Below are positions 47,096 to 55,923 of a stretch of 64,000 nucleotides of DNA, piece by piece (the stretch's first letter is position 1; each line of letters starts with the position of its first letter). Both the position numbers and the translations under genes were made by a program. The notes under the pieces are model-generated. The model made no database searches. It was not told where the DNA came from and worked only from the letters and a program-made list of their open reading frames with translations. This DNA is from Bacillus sp. S/N-304-OC-R1 (GTDB lineage Bacteria > Bacillota > Bacilli > Bacillales > Cytobacillaceae): NCBI RefSeq assembly GCF_019749375.1, contig NZ_JACWFE010000001.1, positions 124,001 to 188,000 on the forward strand. Reading direction: 5' to 3'.

Positions 47096-48261
47096 TTTAC
47101 CCCTCCTTGCAAAGATTCCGCACTATCTGCCGTTTCATTGCTATAGGATAAAATTAATGATTTATAAAACTCAATTGATCTTCTATAGGATGAAATACTG
47201 ACCCATTCATTAGGCTGATGAGCTAATTTTTCATCACCTGGCCCATAGATTAGTGTCGGAATTACACTTCTTGGGTTTAATACCGCGGCATCAGTATAAT
47301 AAGAAACACCAAAACAATTGGTATCCTGTTCATCCTTAATAGCGAATGCACATTGAATAATATCAGATGTCACAGGGGTTAATACAGGTGGACGGTCAAG
47401 AACTTTTGTAATATTAAACTGGTAGAGTATATTTCTTTCAACGAGTTTATTTAGCTCTGTATTCAGCTCTACCATCAACCTGTCATGGGATTGTGGGGGA
47501 ACAGTCCTTATATCTATACGGATGGTACATTTATCAGGAATAACATTTGTTTGAATTCCGCCATTAATCATCGTGACTGCCAAACTGCTGCTTCCTAGAG
47601 GTTCCCTCTCTAATTTCCAATCTATCTTCAATCTATCTAATACTTTTATTACTTCAACCATATGATCAACAGCATTAATTCCTTGGTGGGGCATTGCTCC
47701 ATGTGCTGTTTTCCCAAATGTTGAAATTTCAAGCCATAGGGCACCTTTATGACCCACGACGATTTTTTCATTTGTTGGCTCACCAATTACAAGTGCATCT
47801 ATTACTCTATTTTCGTTATTATTCAAAAAAGCCCTTGCCCCGCAGCTGTCCACTTCTTCTCCGGCAGTTGCTAAAAACGTGATTGTAGCAGGTGGAACAT
47901 CCTTTTCTAGATATAATGACTCAAGTGCCAAATACATTGCGGCTAAACCGCTTTTCATATCTGAAGCACCTCTGCCATAGATTCTTTCTCCCACGATTTC
48001 CCCTGAAAATGGAGCGTGATCCCATTCAATCTCTCCAGGGGAAACTGTATCCATATGCCCGCAAAGGAATAAATGTTTATCTCCTTTGCCCTTTAGTGTT
48101 ACTTCAAAATTACTTCGATTTTCTTCAAGGAAAGTCAATTTGAAAGGAATTCCTTTTTTCTTGCATCTTTCAATGAAAACCTCAGTTACTTTGTGTTCAT
48201 TTCCAGGGGGATTTGAACTATTTATCTGCAGAATTTCTTGAAGAAATTGAATTTCATCCAT
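47092..48261 (-). CDS. M20-family metallohydrolase (ArgE/DapE/YgeY-like)
   Basis: 389 residues. Zinc ligands in LCGHMDTVSP (about 67-76) and GRGASDMKSGLAAM (about 98-111), general-base/ligand glutamates in ATAGEEVDSCGARA, dimerization lid at about 175-285, final His in DEKLAHQPNEW. M20 enzymes hydrolyse N-acyl, N-carbamoyl or ureido groups. YgeY of the E. coli anaerobic purine cluster is of this class, so cleavage of a ureido or carbamoyl purine fragment is the likely role (inference). ATG at 48261 (GGAGG upstream) shares one base with the DUF1989 stop. Confidence 0.85.
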   Translation of the reverse strand: MDEIQFLQEILQINSSNPPGNEHKVTEVFIERCKKKGIPFKLTFLEENRSNFEVTLKGKGDKHLFLCGHMDTVSPGEIEWDHAPFSGEIVGERIYGRGASDMKSGLAAMYLALESLYLEKDVPPATITFLATAGEEVDSCGARAFLNNNENRVIDALVIGEPTNEKIVVGHKGALWLEISTFGKTAHGAMPHQGINAVDHMVEVIKVLDRLKIDWKLEREPLGSSSLAVTMINGGIQTNVIPDKCTIRIDIRTVPPQSHDRLMVELNTELNKLVERNILYQFNITKVLDRPPVLTPVTSDIIQCAFAIKDEQDTNCFGVSYYTDAAVLNPRSVIPTLIYGPGDEKLAHQPNEWVSISSYRRSIEFYKSLILSYSNETADSAESLQGGVK

Positions 48262-48884
48262 TATTCCGCCTCCACAATTTGCATTTTTAACGGTGTAACC
48301 TTCCAGCCGTTGACTGGTGCCATATCTTGCGAACATGTCGTACAAGCAATAACTACATCCTCCAAAGCTTTCAATTTGACATAATCTCCTGGCTTGGAAT
48401 GAGGCTCCTCAATTACATAGTCACCTTGATCATCTAGAACATTATTCATAAATAGATTGATAGGATCTGGAATAATAGCAGGATGGATATTATATTTTTT
48501 AAGTGCAACTTCTAAATTATCATGACAATTCGGATGATCTTCACTGTCAAAATCAATTTTATAGCGGTAATAATCACAAGCAGGAAAAAATATATCATGG
48601 ACCCCAACAGTGTCCTCAATAAGCTGCATGAGAGGACGGCGTCTATTGCTGAATAATAAGTCACCTTTTTTTAATCGGATACTGCTTAATGATGCTCTCA
48701 TATGAACAGGTGAGACATATTCCTTTGGATCCCCATGATTAAAGCAAACAAAATCCCCAACTTGCTTCCCTTCTAAATCGATAATAATAAGCGTTTCTCC
48801 TTTTCTTAAAAAGGCACTTCTACCTTCATAAGGAGGTATGATAATTTCTTCACGAATTTTATCCCTATTAAAGATTTCTTTCAT
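48261..48884 (-). CDS. DUF1989 protein (urea-carboxylase-associated family)
   Basis: 207 residues. ETLIIIDLEGKQVGDFVCFN (about 31-50), the NCHDNLEVALKKYNI region and a C-terminal DVVIACTTCSQDMAPVNGW (about 180-198) with conserved Cys residues are typical of DUF1989 proteins. Some family members act with urea carboxylase, and the paired CgdA/CgdB proteins deiminate carboxyguanidine. Here it stands alone among ring-opening hydrolases, so deimination or hydrolysis of a urea/guanidine-like fragment from purines is possible. Start ATG at 48884, 8 bases after GGAGG. Confidence 0.8.
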   Translation of the reverse strand: MKEIFNRDKIREEIIIPPYEGRSAFLRKGETLIIIDLEGKQVGDFVCFNHGDPKEYVSPVHMRASLSSIRLKKGDLLFSNRRRPLMQLIEDTVGVHDIFFPACDYYRYKIDFDSEDHPNCHDNLEVALKKYNIHPAIIPDPINLFMNNVLDDQGDYVIEEPHSKPGDYVKLKALEDVVIACTTCSQDMAPVNGWKVTPLKMQIVEAE

Positions 48885-48903
48885 ACTATCATCCTCCATT
48901 TAT

Positions 48904-49587
48904 TCATTCGATGAAGACCGCAACTGCTCTTATAGGAGACCCTGTTCCATTGCGTATTCGGAGCGGGAGCCCGAAATATAAAAACCGCATTCCGGCAATT
49001 TGATCGAGATTACAAAGATTCTCTGTATTTGTCATACCATATTCTCTGCAAATAAGGTGTCCAGAAAATTTCGGATCATCCGGGTGATCAATTGCTGGAG
49101 CATCAACTCCAATATTGACTACTCCTTTTTCAGCGAGCCATTTGGCTGCGTAGTAATCAAGGCCAGTATAAGTTGTCAACCATTCATCTGTTCCGTATGA
49201 CCTGTTATAATGTCCCGTATATAGCAGGACAATATCTCCCCTATCAATAAATTGGCCAGATTTCTCAAGTGCTTCTTCAAGATCACGGCTAGTGATATAA
49301 CGATTAGTGGGGACATGAGATACATCCAAGCAAAGAGCTGGTCCGTAAAAATATTCTAGTGGCATTTCATCGATATACTTCCCATTTGGATCAAACTCAT
49401 ATGTAGCATCACTATGGGTAGGTCCATGTTCGTTAATAATTAAATTATTTGTCGCAAAAGGAAAACCGATCTTTTTTTCCGATTCTTCATGTGTGATATT
49501 TGTGAAGATCATCGTTGATGGGTGAAGGGGGAAGACTGGCATCCCATGAAAAATTTCCTGAGTTAAATCAACTAGTTTGACTCCCAT
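48904..49587 (-). CDS. Cyclase-family (kynurenine formamidase-like) hydrolase
   Basis: 227 residues. VDLTQEIFHGMPVFPLHPST (about 5-24) and the metal motif NEHGPTHSDATYEF (H-G-x-T-H-x-D, about 52-65) define the PF04199 cyclase/amidase family that includes KynB and isatin hydrolase. Probably hydrolyses a cyclic or formyl/formimino amide in the operon's pathway. The usual proline after Asp-Ala in the metal motif is replaced by threonine. AAGGAGGG ribosome site. Confidence 0.82.
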   Translation of the reverse strand: MGVKLVDLTQEIFHGMPVFPLHPSTMIFTNITHEESEKKIGFPFATNNLIINEHGPTHSDATYEFDPNGKYIDEMPLEYFYGPALCLDVSHVPTNRYITSRDLEEALEKSGQFIDRGDIVLLYTGHYNRSYGTDEWLTTYTGLDYYAAKWLAEKGVVNIGVDAPAIDHPDDPKFSGHLICREYGMTNTENLCNLDQIAGMRFLYFGLPLRIRNGTGSPIRAVAVFIE

Positions 49588-49607
49588 GATTTCCCTCCTT
49601 ATATGTT

Positions 49608-51416
49608 TTAAATAATTGTAGGGATTACTTCAAATTTATCGACATCAATTAAACCCATATCTGTAATCTTCCATTTAGGGCTTGTAACTAAGGACCAGAA
49701 TGATAAGTGCATGAATGGTACCTCCATGCTACATCCGAGCTCTTCCTTTGCCAGTCTGGATAATTCATCGACTTTATCGCTCATTTCCTTGCCTGTTAAT
49801 TCATCTGTCATTAAACCGCCAATACGGAGCGGCAAATCTCCAACTACCTTACTATCCTTTATCATCGCAATACCGCCGCCCATTGCAATCACTCGATTTA
49901 CAGCTGTTACCATATCTTCGTAATTCGTTCCAGTCACAATAATGTTATGGGTATCATGGGCAACACTTTCTGCTATGGCACCGCTTTTTAGATCAAAACC
50001 ATGAAGGAAAGTCTTACCAACCTTTCCTGTCCGCCCATGTCGTTCAACAACAAGTAATGGCAAAACATCCTGCTGAAGGCATGGCTGGACAACTCCATCT
50101 TTAACATTTAGTGTATATTCGCTTCCTCCAGTTAAGTTTTGGAATGGAATTGCTTCAATAGCTCTGACCTTTGCCCGGCTGCCTGTGGCCTTTATCGTTA
50201 ATTCATCTAGGGTTACTGCTTTTCTTTTTATTGACTTCTTTACACTTTCTGGATAAATATAAGGAGCAATTTCAATCGTTAATTCGCCTTTTTCAGCTGC
50301 CTTTTTACCCCCAAGATAGACTTGATCAACAGTCATATTGGTTAAATCACTAATTACGACGACATCTGCTCTTTTTCCAGGAGCAATTACTCCAACATCT
50401 TTAAAGCCAAAGTGAGAGGCTGGATTGATTGTAGCCATTTGAATTGCTTCAACAGGGTCAATTCCCTCAGCGATTGTTCTGCGGATAATGTCATTCATAT
50501 GACCGAAATTAAGGAGGTCTGCAGGGACCATATCATCAGATACAAGGATTGCTCTTCTTGAATCTAATCCTTCTTCTGTAATGGCGCGAATACATTCTGC
50601 CATATTCCTTTGTGATGATCCTTCACGCATGAATACACTTACGCCATAGCGAAGCTTTTCAATCATTTCTTCCTTTGTAGTTGTTTCATGACAAGATACA
50701 TGTGTTCCACCGCTAATAATATGGGCAGCAAGCTCCTTTCCAAATAATTCTGGAGCATTCCCCTCTACTGTCTTCCCAATACTGTTTGCATAGGAAACAG
50801 CTGCCACTAAATCATCAATTAACTCAGGTGCATGCTGGTAGACAGGTTGAATATTACTGAAGCTTTGAATTTCTCCAATTCCTTGAACATAAGGATCATT
50901 TAATAAATCCTTCATATCCTTTGCTGAAACGTCATACCCAGACGTTTCCAGCCCAGGTGCATCCGGTACTGCACAAGGAACTGTAAAAAGGATGCGATTA
51001 GGAAGTGTTTTCGCTTCTTCAATCATCGCCTTCATGCCATGAACTCCCAGTACGTTGCCGATCTCATGAGGATCACCGATCAGAGTTGTAGTGCCAGTTG
51101 GAATAGACAGCTTGGAGAATTCAGTACACGTAAGCATGGCGCTCTCGAAATGCATATGAGAATCAATAAAACCTGGACTAATGAATTTCCCTCTTACATC
51201 CTCAACCGTTGTTTTCGGTCCGATTAGATCTTTAGCATCTCCGACCATTAAAATATATTGACCTTTTATAGCGACATCGGCCTCATAAATCTCACGGGTA
51301 ATGACATTAATAAAATATCCCCCTCTTAGAACAATGTCTGCATAGAGGTTAGGATTTAATAATACATCGATCAATTTTCTGTATTGTATTGCTTCTTTAA
51401 TCTTTAAAGCGTCCAC
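49608..51416 (-). CDS. ade: Adenine deaminase
   Basis: 602 residues, full length. Converts adenine to hypoxanthine and ammonia. N-terminal ADIVLRGGYFINVITREIYE, metal motif FIDSHMHFESAML (about 92-104), GDPHEIGNVLGVHG, VEGNAPELFGKELAAHI and HDTHNIIVTGTNYEDM are adenine deaminase hallmarks. It lies 3 bases before the BMC-P gene's end, inside the BMC operon, which indicates that purine bases enter the pathway here. A possible amphipathic N-terminal helix (residues 1-20) precedes the core. Confidence 0.93.
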   Translation of the reverse strand: MDALKIKEAIQYRKLIDVLLNPNLYADIVLRGGYFINVITREIYEADVAIKGQYILMVGDAKDLIGPKTTVEDVRGKFISPGFIDSHMHFESAMLTCTEFSKLSIPTGTTTLIGDPHEIGNVLGVHGMKAMIEEAKTLPNRILFTVPCAVPDAPGLETSGYDVSAKDMKDLLNDPYVQGIGEIQSFSNIQPVYQHAPELIDDLVAAVSYANSIGKTVEGNAPELFGKELAAHIISGGTHVSCHETTTKEEMIEKLRYGVSVFMREGSSQRNMAECIRAITEEGLDSRRAILVSDDMVPADLLNFGHMNDIIRRTIAEGIDPVEAIQMATINPASHFGFKDVGVIAPGKRADVVVISDLTNMTVDQVYLGGKKAAEKGELTIEIAPYIYPESVKKSIKRKAVTLDELTIKATGSRAKVRAIEAIPFQNLTGGSEYTLNVKDGVVQPCLQQDVLPLLVVERHGRTGKVGKTFLHGFDLKSGAIAESVAHDTHNIIVTGTNYEDMVTAVNRVIAMGGGIAMIKDSKVVGDLPLRIGGLMTDELTGKEMSDKVDELSRLAKEELGCSMEVPFMHLSFWSLVTSPKWKITDMGLIDVDKFEVIPTII

Positions 51417-51419
51417 ATT

Positions 51420-51698
51420 TTACCCCCCTAACATCGTTCCTTCTAAACTATCAATTATTCCAATAATAGCTGCATCTATAGGTGCTTCTTTATTCCTGAT
51501 AGCCCTTGAAGCCATGCTTCCTGTTACATAAATAACTCTTTCTCCAATACCGGCTCCAACAGTATCAACGGCAATAATGGGGTTCGGCAATACTTGTCCG
51601 TCTAATCCAATCGGCTGTGTAATTAAGAGTTTAGTTCCAACTAGATTTTCATCCTTCCTCGTAGCAGTAATCCGACCTACCACTATTCCCATTTGCAC
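51420..51698 (-). CDS. BMC-P vertex protein (EutN/CcmL family)
   Basis: 92 residues, the pentamer that caps the vertices of a microcompartment shell. Starts (GTG at 51698, AAGGGG upstream) with MGIVVGRITATRKDENLVGT, has AVDTVGAGIGERVIYVTGS (about 44-62) and ends with AAIIGIID, all typical of EutN/CcmL. A single copy is seen. Confidence 0.93.
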   Translation of the reverse strand: MQMGIVVGRITATRKDENLVGTKLLITQPIGLDGQVLPNPIIAVDTVGAGIGERVIYVTGSMASRAIRNKEAPIDAAIIGIIDSLEGTMLGG

Positions 51699-51712
51699 AA
51701 TGAATCGTCCCC

Positions 51713-52459
51713 TTATTCTAAAATTAATGTGATATTTAACTCTCTTGCCACATCTATAGCAAGAGGAGTAATAATCGATTCCTTTGTTACTATTAAGTGA
51801 TCATGTTTTTGTAAATGTATATACCGAACAGTTTCTGCAGTTACGATTGTTTTTTTCTCCGTATTCACGAGGGACGATTCTACTCTTTCGTCCGGGTCAA
51901 TAATTATAATTCCCATCGATTTTAATTCGCTCAGTTGTTTATAAAGTTTTCTTTTCAATAGATTCGTTCCCTTATCCAATCCGTTTAGCTTCCAATGTTC
52001 ATGATATGGATCGGTGCCTACCTTTAAGGCAACTACCTTTTTCCCAGTTAACAATCCATTTAAGATCATTCGAACAATAGGTCTTTGTTCATTAAAAGAA
52101 ATAATATCTGAAACTAGGGAAAATGAAAGAATAGGAATCAATATAATATCAGCCTGTTTTATCAATCTTTCTGTTAGTCTTTGGAGCGGAATCCAATCAT
52201 CATTACCTGTTAATCCAATAAGCTCAGTTCTTGTGTAATTCAAAAATAGAGATTGCTCCGCCGAGATTCGAACGATCCATTGTTTTTTTACTAGTCTGTT
52301 TAAATATAAAAGTCCTGGTTCCATTCCTATCAAATGAGAGGTAATTAGAGCCAGGACATATGGTCTTTTCTGTTGGCTCTTGCCCATGCAGTTTCGATCA
52401 GACAGCTCCTGCAGAGTGTGCTGCATCATGACACTCTGCTTATATGAGCTCATTCTCAT
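51713..52459 (-). CDS. Flavoprotein-like protein of the BMC locus
   Basis: 248 residues. The centre (about 95-150) reads [20 protein letters not shown] followed by [15 protein letters not shown], matching the Dfp/UbiX-type flavoprotein fold (PF02441-like) found in several BMC loci. The C-terminal end [20 protein letters not shown] resembles a short tail motif common in BMC-associated accessory proteins. Catalysis unknown; it could be a shell- or cofactor-associated electron carrier. The start overlaps the BMC-H stop as ATGA. Confidence 0.65.
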   Translation of the reverse strand: MRMSSYKQSVMMQHTLQELSDRNCMGKSQQKRPYVLALITSHLIGMEPGLLYLNRLVKKQWIVRISAEQSLFLNYTRTELIGLTGNDDWIPLQRLTERLIKQADIILIPILSFSLVSDIISFNEQRPIVRMILNGLLTGKKVVALKVGTDPYHEHWKLNGLDKGTNLLKRKLYKQLSELKSMGIIIIDPDERVESSLVNTEKKTIVTAETVRYIHLQKHDHLIVTKESIITPLAIDVARELNITLILE

Positions 52460-52740
52460 TCACCAATCGTTTTAGATAATAGTGCACGTTCAACTTCACT
52501 GTGTGGTCTCGGAATGACATGTACAGAAACAAGTTCCCCAACACGGCTAGCCGCCTCAGCACCAGCGTCAGTCGCAGCCTTCACAGCACCAACATCGCCT
52601 CTTACCATAACTGTTACGAGACCAAACCCAACCTTTTCATAACCGCAAATTTCTACATTTGCTGCCTTTACCATTGCATCTGCTGCTTCAACAGCTCCAA
52701 CTAAACCTTTTGTTTCAACTAACCCTAATGCTTCACCCAT
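52456..52740 (-). CDS. BMC-H shell protein A
   Basis: 94 residues, one BMC domain: [20 protein letters not shown] (about 4-23), [20 protein letters not shown] and [14 protein letters not shown]. It forms hexameric facets of the shell. AGGAGG ribosome site. It is the closest to canonical PduA/EutM-like sequences of the three BMC-H genes here. Confidence 0.95.
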   Translation of the reverse strand: MGEALGLVETKGLVGAVEAADAMVKAANVEICGYEKVGFGLVTVMVRGDVGAVKAATDAGAEAASRVGELVSVHVIPRPHSEVERALLSKTIGE

Positions 52741-52767
52741 AATAATTCCTCCTTATTGTCAATTATT

Positions 52768-53226
52768 TTATTTATCATTGTCTTCTGCTAAACTATTATT
52801 ACTCTTTGATTCACTATCCGTATTTTTTTGCGGTTCGTTTTTCGCTAAGTCTTTCGATTTCTTCTTTTTTGTTTCTGTATAATCATTATTTTTCGTTGCA
52901 GAGTTTTCGGTGCTAATTAAGTTCTTCTTCTCTAGCTTGAAATTAGGCAGAAGCTTCTGAGCCACTTCATTATGAGCCCTTGGAATTACATGTGAAGAAA
53001 TGACGTTCCCTACCCGTTCAGCGGCAGCCTTGCCAGCATCTACTGCTGATTTAACTGCAGCAACATCACCACTGAAATGAACAGTAACCCCAAGATAGCC
53101 GTTTACTCCTATGACCTTTTCGATGCCGACTATCTCTACATCAGCCGCTTTTACAGCAGCATCCGCAGCAGAAACAGCCGTTAAATAGCCAACTGTTTCA
53201 ATTAATCCTAGTGCCTGCAATGACAT
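52768..53226 (-). CDS. BMC-H shell protein B with long charged C-terminal tail
   Basis: 152 residues: a BMC domain (about 1-92; LGLIETVGYLTAVSAADAAV, VTVHFSGDVAAVKSAVDAG, VIPRAHNEVAQKLLP) followed by about 55 residues of low-complexity Lys/Asn/Glu/Ser sequence such as ETKKKKSKDLAKNEPQKNTD. Canonical BMC-H proteins end near residue 95, so the tail is an addition and is expected to be disordered, perhaps protruding from the shell face to bind cargo or DNA/cytoskeleton. Function of the tail is unknown. Confidence 0.9.
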   Translation of the reverse strand: MSLQALGLIETVGYLTAVSAADAAVKAADVEIVGIEKVIGVNGYLGVTVHFSGDVAAVKSAVDAGKAAAERVGNVISSHVIPRAHNEVAQKLLPNFKLEKKNLISTENSATKNNDYTETKKKKSKDLAKNEPQKNTDSESKSNNSLAEDNDK

Positions 53227-53246
53227 AGCCTCCAGTCCTATAACGT

Positions 53247-54236
53247 TTATTTAATTTTTTCTGCTTGTTTCTGCAATTCATCAGCAGCTTTAGAAACAAT
53301 ATCGTATTTTCCGTACAGCAATATAAAATTTCTTTCGATCTTAAAACTAAAGTGATCTGAAGGTGATTGTTTTAAATATCGATCTAAAACATGTACAGAT
53401 GAATATTTATCAATCCCTTCTATTACAGCTGCTCCATCAACTTGAGCTGTTAAATTAAGCTGTTTTGTCAGCCAAGGGCTTGGTGACTGAACTTTAAACG
53501 TTTGTATTTGTTTGAATGAATACTGGGAAAGCTTTTGAAACATTGTTTTGACTGCATTAGAAAGGCGGTCCGTATTTTCTTCATATAACTCGATGACAAA
53601 TCCATTTTTTTGGTCCTTATCCCATATTAAATTGTATTTGAGAGATGAGAATTCTCTTAATACTTCATTGGTTAGAAAAAGTTGTCCCATTGTGGATCTT
53701 TCACATGAAATAACCCCAATGGAATTTGTTTTTAACGGCCGCTGAAAAACTTCTAAAATTTGATGATGCACACATGGAAAAATCCAAGCTTTCGTTCCAT
53801 TTTTTGTTTCGCCAATAAATTGACTTTGTTCATGAAAACTATGCTTGCTTGCGGGTGAATTTTTATAAGAGCTATTTTTCGGCTGATTTCCTTGAACTAA
53901 AGAAATTGTTTGCAGTTTAGAGAGTGAGCCTGTAACAAAATCTTTATTAATTTGATTAGCGGAGCTGCTTTTTCTTGGTGCAGGAATGGGAGACGTACTG
54001 GCAATATTTGCAGTGGGTTTTACTGGGATGCCTGCCAGCCTTTTTTGTATATTTTTCTTCTGATAGTTCGGACGATCAATGCCTTGGATGGGTGGCTGAT
54101 CATTCGTTTTGGCAGTTGTATTAACAATTGATTTTGAATAAATATACTTTGTTTCACCATCGAAAAGCGGATTTTCCTTTGGTTTATTAGCAGGCTTTAA
54201 TACTTCTTGGACGATACTTTTCATAAATTCTGACAA
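53247..54236 (-). CDS. Putative divergent tandem-BMC protein with encapsulation-like N-terminus
   Basis: 329 residues, not recognised by simple motif. Residues 1-14 (MSEFMKSIVQEVLK) form a short amphipathic helix like BMC encapsulation peptides. Residues 15-140 are Pro/Ser/Asn/Lys-rich and probably disordered. Residues about 172-240 follow the BMC order of strand, helix, strand, helix: SIGVISCERSTMGQLFLTNE, then NGFVIELYEENTDRLSNAVK. Residues 268-329 repeat it: GAAVIEGIDKYSSVHVLDRY, then NFILLYGKYDIVSKAADELQ. I therefore read it as a strongly diverged tandem BMC-domain (BMC-T-like) protein. It lies between two BMC-H genes, which supports a shell or shell-linker role. Inference only. Confidence 0.6.
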   Translation of the reverse strand: MSEFMKSIVQEVLKPANKPKENPLFDGETKYIYSKSIVNTTAKTNDQPPIQGIDRPNYQKKNIQKRLAGIPVKPTANIASTSPIPAPRKSSSANQINKDFVTGSLSKLQTISLVQGNQPKNSSYKNSPASKHSFHEQSQFIGETKNGTKAWIFPCVHHQILEVFQRPLKTNSIGVISCERSTMGQLFLTNEVLREFSSLKYNLIWDKDQKNGFVIELYEENTDRLSNAVKTMFQKLSQYSFKQIQTFKVQSPSPWLTKQLNLTAQVDGAAVIEGIDKYSSVHVLDRYLKQSPSDHFSFKIERNFILLYGKYDIVSKAADELQKQAEKIK

Positions 54237-54250
54237 ACATGATCACCTCC

Positions 54251-54514
54251 TTAGAGAATCTTTGCCAGTTCTGAATGAGGGCGGGGAATGACATTAAAGG
54301 AAACTAATTCTCCACCAGTTCTGTTATGAGCTTCTCTTCCCACTTCTACAGCAGCAGTAACGGCGGCAACATCACCTTCAACAATTACGGTCACTAATCC
54401 TGACCCAACTTTTTTCATATCTACTAAACTTACGTTTGCAGCTTTGGCCATTGAATCAAGTGCTTCTATTGCAGCTGTTAATCCCCTTGTTTCAATCATC
54501 CCAATGGCTTTCAT
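54251..54514 (-). CDS. BMC-H shell protein C
   Basis: 87 residues from the ATG at 54514 (GGAGGG upstream; an earlier in-frame ATG at 54529 would contain the ribosome site). One BMC domain: [53 protein letters not shown]. First shell gene of the operon after ubiD. Confidence 0.95.
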   Translation of the reverse strand: MKAIGMIETRGLTAAIEALDSMAKAANVSLVDMKKVGSGLVTVIVEGDVAAVTAAVEVGREAHNRTGGELVSFNVIPRPHSELAKIL

Positions 54515-54585
54515 CTTTGATCCCTCCATTTTTAAGACCAGTTTGAAGAATTAAAGTAAGTACTTATCGTTCAAACTTGTGGAAT

Positions 54586-55923
54586 TTATAAATAATCTTC
54601 TAAATTTACTTCAATTGGAATGGATGTTCTTCTAAACATTTCTTCTTCTCCTATCGGGTAGGTCGCATCAATGCCCATTTTATCGGAAACCCCTCTTAAA
54701 TTATGAGAGGATTCAAGAGGTGACCCTTTAGCTCCAGGAACGATAAAAACATCACTCGCTGCCTGGACTCTAGTCGCAATTGCCCATTCGACATCGTCAG
54801 AATCAAAAATATCAACATCATCGTTAACGACAACTACATGTTTTAAGTCTTTGTCACTGGCGAATGCAGCAAGTGCCGCTTGCTTTCCATCGCCTTCTGA
54901 TTTCTTTTCGATTTGGATAACTGCATGGTAGCGAGCAACACCCCCCATTGGAATATGTACGGCTTTAATATTCGGAACGACCTGGCGTACAGTGCTTAGA
55001 AGAGTGGCTTCACGAACAAGAGCCATTGGCAATCTTTCCTCAAAGCTAGAAGGAAATATAGTTTGATTAATGGCATTGTTTCGATACGTTACAGCTGAAA
55101 TCTCAACAACTGGCTGTGGCGAACGGAATCCATAATATCCTGCCAATTCACCGAAAGGTCCTTCCATTTCTCTTTCATGAGGAAGCATACGGCCTTCTAA
55201 AACAATTTCTGCTTCTGCAAGGACTTCTAAGTCCACGGTTTTACAGCGAACAACATCGAGAGATTGTCCAAGAAGGGCACCTGCAACATTCAATTTATCT
55301 GTATGATATAAATGAGTACTTATTTGTGAACTTAATACGACAGCAGGCACAACACCGAACATAACGGCTATTTCCATTGGTTCTCTCTGCTTTTCAAAAT
55401 GAGAATACTGCTCCAGCAGTTCAGGTGAAGTAATTAATATATTTGTCCTGTTACCGCCAAGGTACTGCATTCTGCGAATCGATGTATACCTTTTCGTTCC
55501 TGTAATATCTTTTACTACTAGAATTCCAGAAACATAATATGCACCTGAATCTCCTGCATGAAAAGTTGGAATTGGAAAAAGGTCAGCTAAGTCAAAGTCA
55601 CCTGTAACTAGATTTTCTTGTACTGGTCCGGTTTCCTTTAATGTTGTAGGGATTGGATTTACAATCGAATCAATAATTTTTGGAATAAGTTCAGAGGTAT
55701 GAATTCCCATACTGTCGGCAACAAGATCACGATCTCCGCCTAATCCAGCTGCCATTTGAGATTGATAGCCCTTCACTTTTTCAAAGAGAAATGGCTGCCT
55801 TCCATTTTTCGTATTAACTACTGCTCCTAACTCATAGCGGGGATCTACTTCCTTTTTGATCCGTAATAAAATTCCTTTATTCTCCCAGTCATCTAATAAT
55901 GCTCTCATCGTTACAGGATTCAT
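54586..55923 (-). CDS. UbiD-family prenyl-FMN-dependent decarboxylase
   Basis: 445 residues. The family blocks RYTSIRRMQYLGGNRTNILI (about 161-180) and MEGPFGELAGYYGFRSPQPV (about 260-279, with the catalytic glutamate of the FGE motif) are clear. UbiD enzymes reversibly (de)carboxylate unsaturated or (hetero)aromatic acids. It is preceded by its cofactor-maker UbiX, and set within a purine BMC operon. A heteroaromatic substrate such as aminoimidazole carboxylate fits (inference). Start at 55923, ATGA overlap with ubiX; a GTG at 55938 lacks spacing. Confidence 0.9.
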   Translation of the reverse strand: MNPVTMRALLDDWENKGILLRIKKEVDPRYELGAVVNTKNGRQPFLFEKVKGYQSQMAAGLGGDRDLVADSMGIHTSELIPKIIDSIVNPIPTTLKETGPVQENLVTGDFDLADLFPIPTFHAGDSGAYYVSGILVVKDITGTKRYTSIRRMQYLGGNRTNILITSPELLEQYSHFEKQREPMEIAVMFGVVPAVVLSSQISTHLYHTDKLNVAGALLGQSLDVVRCKTVDLEVLAEAEIVLEGRMLPHEREMEGPFGELAGYYGFRSPQPVVEISAVTYRNNAINQTIFPSSFEERLPMALVREATLLSTVRQVVPNIKAVHIPMGGVARYHAVIQIEKKSEGDGKQAALAAFASDKDLKHVVVVNDDVDIFDSDDVEWAIATRVQAASDVFIVPGAKGSPLESSHNLRGVSDKMGIDATYPIGEEEMFRRTSIPIEVNLEDYL

